64,000 nucleotides of DNA from Oscillospiraceae bacterium (GCA_021770845.1 JAETQF010000009.1:25782-89781); one strand, 5' to 3'; numbered from the stretch's first letter, positions 41,881 through 51,151 are shown. Notes: generated by a model from the letters alone, not told the origin. A program made the numbers and translations.

Positions 41881-42022
41881 GATAAAAAGGTTAAAACCTT
41901 TTTATCGCGGCGCTTCGCGCCGCCGTGCCTGCGGCGCGCCAAGAAAAGTATTGACAACATTCTTGACGGCTTCGCCGTCGGGCCGCGTTCCGCGGCCCCA
42001 TAAAACGGTTTCACCGTTTTAT
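41881..42022. repeat. Array of five perfect hairpins
   Basis: Hairpins at 41881-41906 (GATAAAAAGGTT arms), 41907-41923, 41965-41979, 41981-41997 and 42000-42022. Three of them have TTC as the whole loop. Arms differ in sequence and are perfect. A similar array with GAA loops lies at 53871-54001. Confidence 0.8.
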
Positions 42023-42045
42023 GAAGAATTAGTATAATACAACCC

Positions 42046-42080
42046 AAAAGGCCCCGCCTGTGAAACAGGCGGGGCCTTTT
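42046..42080. terminator. Bidirectional terminator before tsaD
   Basis: AAAAGGCCCCGCCTG, 5-base loop and the full complement ending TTTT. It serves tsaD (minus) and the small plus-strand genes. Confidence 0.85.
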
Positions 42081-42081
42081 C

Positions 42082-43092
42082 TTATCCCTTAGCGATGTCC
42101 AGACTGGCCTTGGCGTTCAGCTCCCAGCCCGCCGTATGGCCCGCCAGGAACTCGTAGTACCCTTGGCTGCCGATCATGGCGGCGTTGTCGCCGCACAGGG
42201 ACAGGGGGGGCAGCCACAGTTTGGCCCCGGCCTGGGCACAGGCCCGCTCCAGATCCGCCCGGATGCGGCTGTTGGCGGCCACGCCGCCGGCCACGGCGAT
42301 TTTATGATAGCCCGTCAGACGGTCGGCCTCCATCACCCGGGGAATCAGGGAGTCGGACACCGCCGCGGCGAAGGAAGCCGCCAGATCGGGCAGGCGCAGC
42401 TCCTCCCCCTTCTGCTGGGCGTTGTGGATGGTGTTGAGCACCGCTGTTTTCAGCCCGGAGAAGGACATATCCAGCGGGTGGTCGGCCACGTGGGCCCGGG
42501 GGAAGGGGTACGCCGTGTCGTCCCCGCCCTGGGCCAGCTTGTCCATGGGGCCGCCGCCGGGGTAGCCCAGCCCCAGCACCCGGGCGGTCTTGTCAAAGCA
42601 CTCCCCCGCCGCGTCGTCCCGGGTGGAGCCCAGCACGGTGAAATGGGTGTAGTCGGACACGTCCACAATGGCGGTGGTGCCGCCGGACACGCACAGGCAC
42701 AGGAAGGGGGGCTCCAGGTCGGGGTGGGCCAGATAGTTGGCGGCGATGTGGCCCCGGACGTGGTGGACGGGGATCAGGGGCACGCCTAAACCGAAGGCGG
42801 CGGACTTGGCGAAGGACACCCCCACCAGCAGGGCCCCGATGAGGCCGGGGGCGTAGGTCACCGCCACGGCATCGATGTCCTGCTTGGACAGAGCAGCCTG
42901 CCGCAGGGCCTCGTCGGCTAAACCGGAGATGGCCTCCACGTGCTTGCGGGAGGCGATCTCAGGCACCACGCCGCCGTAGATGGCGTGCATATCCGCCGAG
43001 GAGGCGATCACCGAGGACAGGATGGCGCGCCCGTCCCGTACCACGGCGGCGGCGGTCTCGTCGCAGGAGGATTCAAAGGCGAGTATGTTCAT
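42082..43092 (-). CDS. tsaD: tRNA threonylcarbamoyladenosine transferase TsaD
   Basis: 336 residues, ASKHA fold. The N-terminus ILAFESSCDETAAAVV and the metal-binding HHVRGH histidines are diagnostic, and the C-terminal GDNAAMIGSQGYYE is conserved. It makes t6A37 in ANN-decoding tRNAs with TsaB, TsaC and TsaE. The start overlaps the end of the upstream GNAT gene by four bases. tsaB and tsaE are not in this cluster. Confidence 0.96.
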   Translation of the reverse strand: MNILAFESSCDETAAAVVRDGRAILSSVIASSADMHAIYGGVVPEIASRKHVEAISGLADEALRQAALSKQDIDAVAVTYAPGLIGALLVGVSFAKSAAFGLGVPLIPVHHVRGHIAANYLAHPDLEPPFLCLCVSGGTTAIVDVSDYTHFTVLGSTRDDAAGECFDKTARVLGLGYPGGGPMDKLAQGGDDTAYPFPRAHVADHPLDMSFSGLKTAVLNTIHNAQQKGEELRLPDLAASFAAAVSDSLIPRVMEADRLTGYHKIAVAGGVAANSRIRADLERACAQAGAKLWLPPLSLCGDNAAMIGSQGYYEFLAGHTAGWELNAKASLDIAKG

Positions 43093-44198
43093 TCAGCCCC
43101 ACGCTCCTTATCTTTCCTGATCTCAAACCGCTCCCCGTACACCCGCTCCTCCCGGATTACGTCATAGTCATAGCCAGGGAAATCTTTCCGGAGGGTGACG
43201 GTGTTCAGGCAGTCATAGCCCAGGCGGCGGTACAGCCGGATGGCCCGCTCATTTCGGGCCGCCGCCTCGAGATACATGGACTGGGAATACTGCCGCACCA
43301 TGGCCTCCGCCAGCCGGACGGCCTGACTGCCGATGCCCCGGCCCTGGTATTCCGGCAGGACGAACAGATCCTCCAGCCAGTCGATCTCCCCGCCCCGGCT
43401 GCCCAGGTGGAGCAGGCCCACGGCGGCCTCCCCCAGGGTGATGAAGTACAGCTTGTGCCCCTCGCCGCTCCAAACGCGCAGGTCGGCCTTGGCCTCCTCC
43501 TCCGTCTGATGGCAATGGTTGTGGGCCAGCCAGAAGCCCTGGATGAGTGTCACAGCCTCCCCTTCCCGGCTCTCCTCGTAGTCCACCAGGATGGGGAACG
43601 CCTCCTCTACCCATTCCGGCGCGGGCTTTACCGCCTCGCCGGGTTTCAGCGGGAGCTGGATGTACCGCTCAAAATGAGCGGGGGAGAAGTAGCCGGCGTA
43701 CACCCCCCGGTGGAGGGCCTCCACCTTCCGGTCGTCCGTCTCCGGGCCCCGGTAGAGGCAGTTGAACCGCACGCCGAACAGGGCGCACTCATAGTCCAGC
43801 ACCCGAAAGCCGTTGCGCTCGTAGAAGGCGATCCGGCGGCGGCGCAGGTCGTTTTCTCCTGGGGAAGCCTCTGGGCCAGGGGCCTCGGCCTCCCCGAACA
43901 GCTGGCCATACCGTGTCCCCAGCAGGGACAGGATTTTGGTGCCCAGCCCGCCGTTGCGCTTCCCCCGCAGCACCCCCAGGTATTCCAGCAGGGCACCCTC
44001 CCGGCCCTCGGGCAGCCACAGCAGGGCGTAGCCCAAAGGCTGGCCGCCCTCGGTGATCAGCAGGGGGTCGTACCGGTTCATGTCCATCAGCCGCAGCATG
44101 GCGGACAAGGGCTTCAGCTCCGCGTGGGGAAAGTCGGCGGTCATCTCGTTTTGGTAGAGGGCGGTGAGCTCCTCTTTGTTCAGCATTTTTAATTCCAT
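43089..44198 (-). CDS. Two-domain GNAT acetyltransferase
   Basis: 369 residues with two GNAT folds. The N-terminal one (about 1-155) has a degenerate coenzyme A loop (GKRNGGLGTKIL), and the C-terminal one (about 200-345) has a classic QGRGIGSQAV loop plus NERAIRLYRRLGY. Substrate unknown. It lies between rimI and tsaD and overlaps tsaD by four bases, so it is co-expressed with translation-related modification genes. Confidence 0.85.
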   Translation of the reverse strand: MELKMLNKEELTALYQNEMTADFPHAELKPLSAMLRLMDMNRYDPLLITEGGQPLGYALLWLPEGREGALLEYLGVLRGKRNGGLGTKILSLLGTRYGQLFGEAEAPGPEASPGENDLRRRRIAFYERNGFRVLDYECALFGVRFNCLYRGPETDDRKVEALHRGVYAGYFSPAHFERYIQLPLKPGEAVKPAPEWVEEAFPILVDYEESREGEAVTLIQGFWLAHNHCHQTEEEAKADLRVWSGEGHKLYFITLGEAAVGLLHLGSRGGEIDWLEDLFVLPEYQGRGIGSQAVRLAEAMVRQYSQSMYLEAAARNERAIRLYRRLGYDCLNTVTLRKDFPGYDYDVIREERVYGERFEIRKDKERGAE

Positions 44199-44249
44199 CG
44201 TTATCTCCTGATCTCATTCAGTAGGGGACGCCGTCCTCGGCGTCCCGCG

Positions 44250-44696
44250 TCACAAAAAAGACAGCGTCATCAAAATCGCGTCCTCTTTTGGCGCGTCGTA
44301 GTAGTTTTTCCGCCGCCCTACGGCGGCAAAGCCGTGCTTTTCGTACAGCGCGATGGCCGGGGCGTTGGAGGCGCGCACCTCCAGCATGAGACAGGTCAGG
44401 TGCTCCCGCCCGAAGCCGGTCAGGGCGGACAGCAGGGCGTCCGCTATCCCCTGGCGGCGGGCATGGGGGGCCACGGCGATGTTGTCCAGGCTGCCCTCGT
44501 CCAGCACGGTGGACAGCACGGCGCAGCCCAGCAGCCCGCCGTCCTCCCCCTGGGCCAGCAGGATGGCGGCGGCGGGGTTGTCCAGCGCCGCCCGGTACAC
44601 GGACTCGCTCCAGGGGTCGGAGGGGAAGCAGATCTGTTCCAGGGCGGTGAGCTGGGGCAGATGTTCCTCTGTTGCGGGTATGAGTTGAACGTTCAC
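44250..44696 (-). CDS. rimI: Ribosomal protein S18-alanine N-acetyltransferase RimI
   Basis: 148 residues, single GNAT domain. ALEQICFPSDPWSES at the N-terminus, the acetyl-CoA loop RRQGIADALL and LEVRASNAPAIALYEKHGF followed by VGRRKNYYDAP are hallmarks of RimI. Its occurrence beside tsaD is typical. It acetylates the N-terminal alanine of S18 in E. coli; targets in clostridia may be broader. Confidence 0.9.
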   Translation of the reverse strand: MNVQLIPATEEHLPQLTALEQICFPSDPWSESVYRAALDNPAAAILLAQGEDGGLLGCAVLSTVLDEGSLDNIAVAPHARRQGIADALLSALTGFGREHLTCLMLEVRASNAPAIALYEKHGFAAVGRRKNYYDAPKEDAILMTLSFL

Positions 44697-44707
44697 GGTT
44701 ACCTCCC

Positions 44708-44800
44708 GGGACGGCCTGTCAGGGCCGCTCTCTCTGGGCCAGCCTTAGGCTGCGGGGCGCGGCGGCTGGCCCGCCGGTCCCGTCCCTGACAGGCCGTCCC
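44708..44800. repeat. 93-bp element with perfect 17-bp terminal inverted repeats
   Basis: GGGACGGCCTGTCAGGG (44708-44724) and its exact complement (44784-44800) flank a GC-rich centre that can also fold. It lies between rimI and the phosphorylase gene. It could be a miniature element or a composite hairpin. Confidence 0.7.
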
Positions 44801-44825
44801 TCCGTTGGTGGTTTTTTGGCACGTG

Positions 44826-45584
44826 TTATAGTCGGGAGGCTGCCTCCAGAGCCACCCGCAGGTACTGCTCGTAGCCGGACGCGGGCACCTTTCCCATGGT
44901 GCGGGGATCCCAGGCGTCCCCGTCCAGGCTGTCCTCGGCGTAGAGGAACTGGTACACCTCTGCGCCCCGGAACTGGGCCACCGCCATGGCGGAGGCGCAC
45001 TCCATATCCACAGCGATACAGCCGTCCGCCTTGCGCTTCTCCATGTTGTTCCGGGTCTCCCGGTAGAAGGCGTCCGTTGTCCACACCCGGCCCTTCACGT
45101 AGGGCAGGCGCAGCTCATCAAAGATCTCGCCCAGCCGTTCCGCCGTGGGGATGTCCACATAGTCGCCCACGGGCAGATAGTGGTAGCTGGTGCCCTCGTC
45201 CCGGTAGGCCTGGGTGGGCAGGATGAAATGGCCCGCCGCCAGAGCGGAGTCCAGCACCCCGCAGGCGCCGTAAAGCAGCACCTTTTTCGCCCCCATGGCC
45301 AGCGTCTCCTCCAGCAGGCCCGCCGTGCCCGCGCCGCCGATGAGGGTCTGGAAGATGCCGATGCTCCGGCCGTTCCAATCCAGCTTGTAGACCGGGATAT
45401 CCCGGCCCTCCCGCAGGGTGGCGATGACTTCGGTGGGGCAGACGTGTTCCAGCGCCTGAAAGGTCTCCTCCTTGAAGGTCATGATGACCGTCTCCGGGAA
45501 GCCGCCCACCGGATGGAACGACCGCTGGTATTCAAATTTGACGATTTCCTCGGAATCGGGGTCGAAGGTGTCAAATAGGCTCAT
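44826..45584 (-). CDS. Nucleoside phosphorylase (uridine phosphorylase-like)
   Basis: 252 residues, PNP/UDP-phosphorylase family I. The phosphate-binding stretch appears as TLIGGAGTAGLLEETLAMGAKKVLLYGACGVLD, and VDMECASAMAVAQFRG carries the conserved Glu that binds the ribose. Substrate (uridine or purine nucleoside) is uncertain. It is flanked by inverted-repeat elements on both sides, so it probably has its own transcript. Confidence 0.86.
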   Translation of the reverse strand: MSLFDTFDPDSEEIVKFEYQRSFHPVGGFPETVIMTFKEETFQALEHVCPTEVIATLREGRDIPVYKLDWNGRSIGIFQTLIGGAGTAGLLEETLAMGAKKVLLYGACGVLDSALAAGHFILPTQAYRDEGTSYHYLPVGDYVDIPTAERLGEIFDELRLPYVKGRVWTTDAFYRETRNNMEKRKADGCIAVDMECASAMAVAQFRGAEVYQFLYAEDSLDGDAWDPRTMGKVPASGYEQYLRVALEAASRL

Positions 45585-45606
45585 AATACGTCTCCCTTTC
45601 GTTCAT

Positions 45607-45721
45607 GGGTAGGGGCCGACGACTCGGCGGCCCGCGGTTCTACGCCTGAACCACGTCAATCGGTTCACTCGCCGGTGTACGGCCCGGTAGGCAGCGGCGC
45701 GCCGGGTCGTCGCGCCCTACG
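45607..45721. repeat. REP-like imperfect inverted repeat
   Basis: GTAGGGGCCGACGACTCGG at 45607-45625 and an imperfect complement (16 of 19) ending CGCGCCCTAC near 45721. The GTAGGG/CCCTAC termini resemble those of the REP elements, but the stem differs. Confidence 0.55.
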
Positions 45722-45725
45722 ACGG

Positions 45726-48410
45726 TCAATGGCACTCCGCCCAGGTGCGCCCCGCCTTGGCATCCGCCACCAGCGGCACCGACAGCGCCGCCACCCCCTC
45801 CATCTCCTCCTGGAGCAGGGTTTTCACCTGTTCCGCCTCGCCCTCGGGGCACTCCACGATCAGCTCGTCGTGGACTTGCAGCACCAGCCGCGCCTCCAGC
45901 CCCTCAGAGCGCAGGCGGGCGTCCACCTTGATCATGGCCAGCTTGATGATGTCCGCCGCCGTGCCCTGGATGGGCATATTCAGCGCCACCCGCTCCCCAA
46001 AGGATCGGGTGTTGAAGTTGGAGCTTTTCAGCTCGGGCAGCCAGCGGCGGCGGCCGTACAGGGTGGACACAAAACCGTCCTCCCGGCCCCGCTCCACCAC
46101 CCGGGCCATATAGGCGTGGACGCCGGAGTAGTGCTCAAAATACTTCTCCATATACTCCTTGGCCTGGGCCACGGTGACGTGGATATCCTCCGACAGGGAG
46201 TAGGCGGAGATGCCGTACACGATGCCGAAGTTGACGGCCTTGGCGGCACGGCGCAGCTCCGGGGGCACCGCGTCCTGGGGCAGGCCGAACACCTGGGAGG
46301 CGGTGACGGTGTGGATGTCCACCCCGCTGTTGAAGCCGTCGATCATGGCCTGATCCCCGGACATATGGGCCAGCAGCCGCAGCTCGATCTGGGAGTAGTC
46401 CGCGTCCACCAGCACCCTGCCCCTGGGGGCTACGAACATTTTCCGCATCTCCGCGCCCAGGGGGGTGCGGACGGGGATATTCTGCAAATTCGGCTCGGTG
46501 GAGGACAGCCGCCCGGTGGCGGTGACGGTGTTTTGGAAGCTGGTGTGGATGCGCCCGTCGGCGGCGACCACCTTGCCCAGCCCCTCCACGTAGGTGGAGT
46601 TCAGCTTGGTGAGCTGGCGGTAGTCCAGCACCGCCCCCACGATCTCGTGCTGGGGGCGCAGCTTTTCCAGCACGTCCACGTTGGTAGACCAGCCGGTTTT
46701 CGTCTTCTTCACCGGGGGCAGGCCCAGCTTGTCGAACAGGATGCGGCCCAGCTGCTTGGGGGAGAGGATGTTGAATTCCTCCCCGGCCAGACGGTAGATC
46801 TCCGCCTTCAGCGTGTCGATGCCCAGCTGGAGCTGCTTGCCGAAATCGGCCAGGGCCTGGGCGTCCACCAGCACGCCCTCCCGCTCCATCCGGGCCAGCA
46901 CCGGGCACAGGGGGAGCTCGATGTCCGTCAGGACGGACAGCAGGCCGAATTCCTCCAGTTTTGGCTTGAACAGTTCGTAAAACGCCGCGATCCAGGCCGT
47001 GTCCTCGTACCAGGCGGTCTGGGCCTTGTGGCCGTCGTCCAGCAGGGAGAAGGCCGTCTCGTCCTTGTAGGCGGCGGACTGCTCCACCTCCTTTTTGAAG
47101 TAGGACACCGCTAATTTGCGCAGCTCATAGCTGCCCGCGGTGGGATCCAGCAGATAGGCGGCCAGCTCCGTGTCGAACAGAAAGCCCTCGGGTTCAATCC
47201 CTTCCTCCAGCAGGGCGCGGCACAGCTCCTTGACCCCGTGGGTCACTTTTTTCACCGTGGGGCCGAACAGCAACCCCAGCAGGGCGTGGTAGTCCCCCTC
47301 GTAGGCCGCGGCGCGGACGTCGTACAGGTACGCCTGTTTCCCGTCGTCCTCGCTGAGGGACACCGCCACCCCCGCCAGATCGGGCAAAGGCAGGACGGCC
47401 ACGGATTCCGCCTCCTCCCACTTGGGCAGGGCGGCGGCGAAGTCCGCCCCGGTGAGGACGGGCACCACGGTGACCTGAACCTCCTCCGGCTCCGCCGCCC
47501 CGTCCGCCCCGGCGGGGCCGGGGGTGAGCTTCAGCTTGTCGATGAGCTTGGTGAACTCCAGGTTCAGCAGGGTCTGGTACAAAACCGGCCCGTTGAAGGG
47601 CTGGCGCTTGGCGTCCGCCGGGTGGAAGCCCATAGGGGCGTCGCAGCGGATGGTGGCCAGCTCCTTGCACAGGCGGGCGCTGTCCGCCCCCTCGGTGAGC
47701 TTCTTCACCAGCCCCGGCTTGGCGGGGGTGTCAGGGGCGGAGCAGATATCCGGCATATGGTCGTAGAGGTGCTCGATGGTGTGGTAGAGCTGTACCAGGG
47801 CCAGGGCGGTCTTTTCCCCCACCCCCTTCACGCCGGGATAATTGTCTGACGTGTCCCCCATCAGCGCCTTCAGGTCGATCATGTTGACGGGGTCAAAGCC
47901 GTACTCGGCCCGGAACTCCTCCGGGGTCACGTCCCGGGTGGTGGTCTGGCCCATGCGGGTGGACACCAGCTTCACGGTGGTGCGGTCGTCCACCAGCTGG
48001 AGGGCGTCCTTGTCGCCGGTGACGATCACCGTCTCCCCGCCCTGGGCGGCGTTCACCCGGGCCATGGTGCCCAGCAGGTCGTCCGCCTCCCAGCCCTCCA
48101 GCTCGTACCGGCGGATGTTCATGGCGTCCAGCACGTCCTTCAGCACCGGCATCTGGACGGCCAGCTCCTCCGGCATCCCCTTGCGCTGGGCCTTGTACTC
48201 GGCGAAGGCCTTGTGGCGGAAGGTGGGGGCCCGCAGGTCGAAGGCCACCGCCAGCCCCTGGGGCTGCTCCTCGTCCAGCAGCTTGAGCAGGATGTTGAGG
48301 AAGCCGAAAATGGCGTTGGTGGGCAGACCCTCCCGGGTGGACAGGTTCTGGCTGACGCCGTAAAAGGCCCGGTTGACGATGGAATTGCCGTCGATGACCA
48401 TGAGCTTCAT
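45726..48410 (-). CDS. polA: DNA polymerase I
   Basis: 894 residues. The N-terminal 5'-3' exonuclease domain (1-~300, with VIDGNSIVNRAFYG and DYPGVKGVGEKTA-like motifs) is followed by a degenerate 3'-5' exonuclease domain (the usual DTET metal motif is replaced by VLPLPDL) and a complete polymerase domain with VDADYSQIELR, KAVNFGIVYG and QVHDELI. Proofreading is therefore predicted to be absent, as in Bacillus and Thermus enzymes. ATG 48410 is preferred over a GTG three codons upstream. It fills gaps in repair and Okazaki-fragment processing. Confidence 0.96.
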   Translation of the reverse strand: MKLMVIDGNSIVNRAFYGVSQNLSTREGLPTNAIFGFLNILLKLLDEEQPQGLAVAFDLRAPTFRHKAFAEYKAQRKGMPEELAVQMPVLKDVLDAMNIRRYELEGWEADDLLGTMARVNAAQGGETVIVTGDKDALQLVDDRTTVKLVSTRMGQTTTRDVTPEEFRAEYGFDPVNMIDLKALMGDTSDNYPGVKGVGEKTALALVQLYHTIEHLYDHMPDICSAPDTPAKPGLVKKLTEGADSARLCKELATIRCDAPMGFHPADAKRQPFNGPVLYQTLLNLEFTKLIDKLKLTPGPAGADGAAEPEEVQVTVVPVLTGADFAAALPKWEEAESVAVLPLPDLAGVAVSLSEDDGKQAYLYDVRAAAYEGDYHALLGLLFGPTVKKVTHGVKELCRALLEEGIEPEGFLFDTELAAYLLDPTAGSYELRKLAVSYFKKEVEQSAAYKDETAFSLLDDGHKAQTAWYEDTAWIAAFYELFKPKLEEFGLLSVLTDIELPLCPVLARMEREGVLVDAQALADFGKQLQLGIDTLKAEIYRLAGEEFNILSPKQLGRILFDKLGLPPVKKTKTGWSTNVDVLEKLRPQHEIVGAVLDYRQLTKLNSTYVEGLGKVVAADGRIHTSFQNTVTATGRLSSTEPNLQNIPVRTPLGAEMRKMFVAPRGRVLVDADYSQIELRLLAHMSGDQAMIDGFNSGVDIHTVTASQVFGLPQDAVPPELRRAAKAVNFGIVYGISAYSLSEDIHVTVAQAKEYMEKYFEHYSGVHAYMARVVERGREDGFVSTLYGRRRWLPELKSSNFNTRSFGERVALNMPIQGTAADIIKLAMIKVDARLRSEGLEARLVLQVHDELIVECPEGEAEQVKTLLQEEMEGVAALSVPLVADAKAGRTWAECH

Positions 48411-48496
48411 GGGGGACACCTCGCAATGATGTGTTGGATATTGGAAACTCTTTGCTGTTCCCGCCCCCTGCGGGGACGGGAACAGACAGATAATTC

Positions 48497-48525
48497 AGTA
48501 TACCACTTTTTGGGGAGATTAGCAA
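48497..48525 (-). promoter_or_regulatory. Sigma-A promoter of polA
   Basis: Minus strand TTGCTA (48520-48525), 17 bases, TATACT (48497-48502). Confidence 0.65.
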
Positions 48526-48535
48526 GAAGGGCCGA

Positions 48536-48565
48536 ACAGGGCGGGGCATTCCTGCCCCGCCCTGT
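48536..48565 (-). terminator. Hairpin after pheT
   Basis: 13-bp perfect stem ACAGGGCGGGGCA and its complement with a TTCC loop. U-tract is weak. Confidence 0.6.
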
Positions 48566-48578
48566 CAAAACAATACGA

Positions 48579-51095
48579 TCACCGCAGCACCGCGCCGCAG
48601 TCCTGCTCCAGCGTTTCGAGAATGGACTTCACGTCCTCGTCCGCCTCCTCGCTGGTGAGAGAGCGGTCGTCCGCCCGGAGCACCAGGCTGAAGGCCACCG
48701 ACTTCCTGCCCTCCCCCAGGTTCTTGCCCCGGTAGATGTCGAACAGGGATACCTCCTTCAGCAGGCCCCGGGCCCCCTTGCGGATGGCGGCCTCCAGCGC
48801 CCCCACCGGCACCTCCTCGGCGCACACCACGGCGATGTCCCGGGTGACGGCGGGGAACTTGGGCAGGGGGGCGTATTCCGGATCCGGCCCGCAGGCCAGC
48901 AGCAGCTCGTCAAAGCTGAGCTCCGCGCAGTACAGCTCGCCGTCCACGCCGAAGTTCCGGGCCGCCTCGGGGTGGATCTGGCCGAACACGCCCACGATGT
49001 CGCTGCCGCTGTAGACGTAGGCGCAGCGGCCCGGGTGGTAGGAGGGATCCTCGGTGCAGGGCTCGAAGCGGATATCCTTGGCCCGGAGGGACTTGAGCAC
49101 CGCCTCCACCGTCCCCTTCAGGGTGAAGAAGTCCATGCCGTCGCCGTAGGCACCCAGGGTGAGCACCTGGGCCTCGATGGCCAGGCCGTCGTCCTGCCCC
49201 AGGCCGTTCACCGCCTCCACCACCGCCTCGGTGAGGCCGGCCAGCCCCATGCCCTCCAGCTTGGCCTTGGAGCCGGCCAGGGCGGGGTCGTTGGCGTCCA
49301 TGGGCTCGGAGGGGGCCTTGGGCATATAGATCCGGCCCAGCTCGTACAGCCACGCGGTCTTGTTCCGGTTGTTCCAGTTGCGGCCCAGCACCTCCAGCAT
49401 GGAGGGCAGGGTGGTGGTGCGCATAATGGAGGTGTCCTCCCCCAGGGGGTTCAGGATTTTGAAAGACTTGCGGTGGGGGTCGTCGGGCTTCCACAGGATC
49501 TTGTCATAGGCCGCGGGGGAGATAAAGGAGTAGGTGATGATCTCGCTGTAGCCGCAGGCGCGGCACACCTCGCCCAGCTTGTTCTCCACCTTCTGGGTGG
49601 GCGACCAGCCCCCCTGGGTGGTTTGACCCCGCATGAGGGTGGAGGGGATGTTGTTGTAGCCGTGGAACCGGGCCACCTCCTCCGCCAGATCCGCCATGCG
49701 GCGCACGTCGCCCCGCCAGGAGGGGACGGTGACCTGCTCCCCCTCCACGGTGAAGTCCAGCTTGCGGAGGATGCGGATCATCTCGTCCTCCGGCACGTCG
49801 GTGCCCAGCAGGGCGTTGATCTTGTCCGGCTCCAGGGCCAGCACGGCGGGCTGGGGGACGAAATTCAGCAGGTCGATGACGCCGTCCACCACCTCACCGG
49901 CGCCCAACAGCTCCACCAGCTCGCAGGCCCGGTTGACGGCGGGCAGGGTGTTCATGGGATCCAGGCCCTTCTCGAACTTGGCCGACGCCTCGGTGCGCAT
50001 ACCCAGGGCCAGCGCCCCCTTGCGGATGCAGGTGCCGTCGAAGCAGGCGGACTCGAACACCACGTCGGTGGTGTCGGCCACGATCTCGGAGTTCAGGCCG
50101 CCCATGATGCCCGCCAGGCCAACCGCCCGGCCCTCGTCGGCGATCACCAGATGGTTGGCGTTGAGTCGGTGCTCTTTGCCGTCCAGGGTGGTGAGCGTTT
50201 CGCCCTCCGCCGCCCGGCGGACGATGATCTTGCCGCCGTTGACGTAGCGGTAGTCGAAGGCGTGCATGGGCTGGCCGTACTCCAGCATGACGTAGTTGGT
50301 GATGTCCACGATGTTGTTGATGGGCCGCACCCCCATGGCCCGCAGCCGTTCCCGCATCCACTTGGGGGAGGGGGCGATCTTCACGTTGCGTACCATCCGG
50401 GCGGTGTACCGGGGCACCAGGTCGGCGTCGGGGGTCTCCACGTCCAGCAGGTCGGTGAGCACGCCGTCCGCGCCGCCCTTTACCTCGGGGGTGTGGAGGG
50501 CCAGCGGCTTGTCAAAGGTGGCCGCCGCCTCCCGGGCCAGACCGATGACGGACAGGCAGTCCGGGCGGTTGGGGGTGATCTCGAATTCAACGACGTGATC
50601 GTCCAGGCCCACGGCCTCCCGGATGTCCAGGCCCACGGTGAGCCCGGTCAGCTCGGGGTCGTCGGACAAAATCCAGATTCCGTCGGCATAGGCGGCGGGG
50701 AAATCCCGCTGATCCAGGCCCAGCTCGGCGAAGGAGCACAGCATCCCGTTGGACAGCTCGCCCCGCAGCTTGCCCGCGTGGATCTCCTTGCCTCCGGGGA
50801 GGGTGGAGCCGTCCAGCGCCACGGGCACCAGGTCGTTTTCCTTCACGTTCTGGGCCCCGGTGACGATCTGGATGGGCTGGCCCTGGCCCGCGTCCACCTG
50901 GCAGATCCACATATGGTCGGAGTTGGGGTGGCGCACCAGGGACAGCACCCGGCCCACCACAATGCGGGAGATCTCGGCGCCCTCCACGCAGACGCCCTCC
51001 ACCTTGGAGCCGGACAGGGTCATGGCCTCGGCAAATTCCCGGTCGGGGATATCTATGGTTACAAACTCATTGAGCCATTTTCGGGATAGATTCAT
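48579..51095 (-). CDS. pheT: Phenylalanyl-tRNA synthetase beta subunit
   Basis: 838 residues, a full-length beta chain. An N-terminal tRNA-binding OB domain (about 40-150) is followed by the B3/B4 editing domain (about 210-400), B5 (about 400-480), the synthetase-like core and a C-terminal ferredoxin-like anticodon-binding domain. KWLNEFV at the start is characteristic. It forms an alpha2-beta2 enzyme with PheS. AGAGGGG precedes the ATG. A palindromic repeat separates it from pheS, but the two should share the T-box transcript. Confidence 0.97.
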   Translation of the reverse strand: MNLSRKWLNEFVTIDIPDREFAEAMTLSGSKVEGVCVEGAEISRIVVGRVLSLVRHPNSDHMWICQVDAGQGQPIQIVTGAQNVKENDLVPVALDGSTLPGGKEIHAGKLRGELSNGMLCSFAELGLDQRDFPAAYADGIWILSDDPELTGLTVGLDIREAVGLDDHVVEFEITPNRPDCLSVIGLAREAAATFDKPLALHTPEVKGGADGVLTDLLDVETPDADLVPRYTARMVRNVKIAPSPKWMRERLRAMGVRPINNIVDITNYVMLEYGQPMHAFDYRYVNGGKIIVRRAAEGETLTTLDGKEHRLNANHLVIADEGRAVGLAGIMGGLNSEIVADTTDVVFESACFDGTCIRKGALALGMRTEASAKFEKGLDPMNTLPAVNRACELVELLGAGEVVDGVIDLLNFVPQPAVLALEPDKINALLGTDVPEDEMIRILRKLDFTVEGEQVTVPSWRGDVRRMADLAEEVARFHGYNNIPSTLMRGQTTQGGWSPTQKVENKLGEVCRACGYSEIITYSFISPAAYDKILWKPDDPHRKSFKILNPLGEDTSIMRTTTLPSMLEVLGRNWNNRNKTAWLYELGRIYMPKAPSEPMDANDPALAGSKAKLEGMGLAGLTEAVVEAVNGLGQDDGLAIEAQVLTLGAYGDGMDFFTLKGTVEAVLKSLRAKDIRFEPCTEDPSYHPGRCAYVYSGSDIVGVFGQIHPEAARNFGVDGELYCAELSFDELLLACGPDPEYAPLPKFPAVTRDIAVVCAEEVPVGALEAAIRKGARGLLKEVSLFDIYRGKNLGEGRKSVAFSLVLRADDRSLTSEEADEDVKSILETLEQDCGAVLR

Positions 51096-51151
51096 ATATA
51101 AAACCCCTCTTATTTATAAAATAGTAGGAGCGAAACGCAGTTTCGCGGTTA

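Noticed and set aside
42010..42040. TATAAT-like sequence in AGTATAATAC near the hairpin array
   Set aside because: No gene follows on the plus strand before the terminator, and on the minus strand it would point into the ends of plus-strand genes.
48213..51089. A 958-codon plus-strand frame opposite polA/pheT
   Set aside because: Shadow frame spanning two real genes; no start signal and no recognisable domain.
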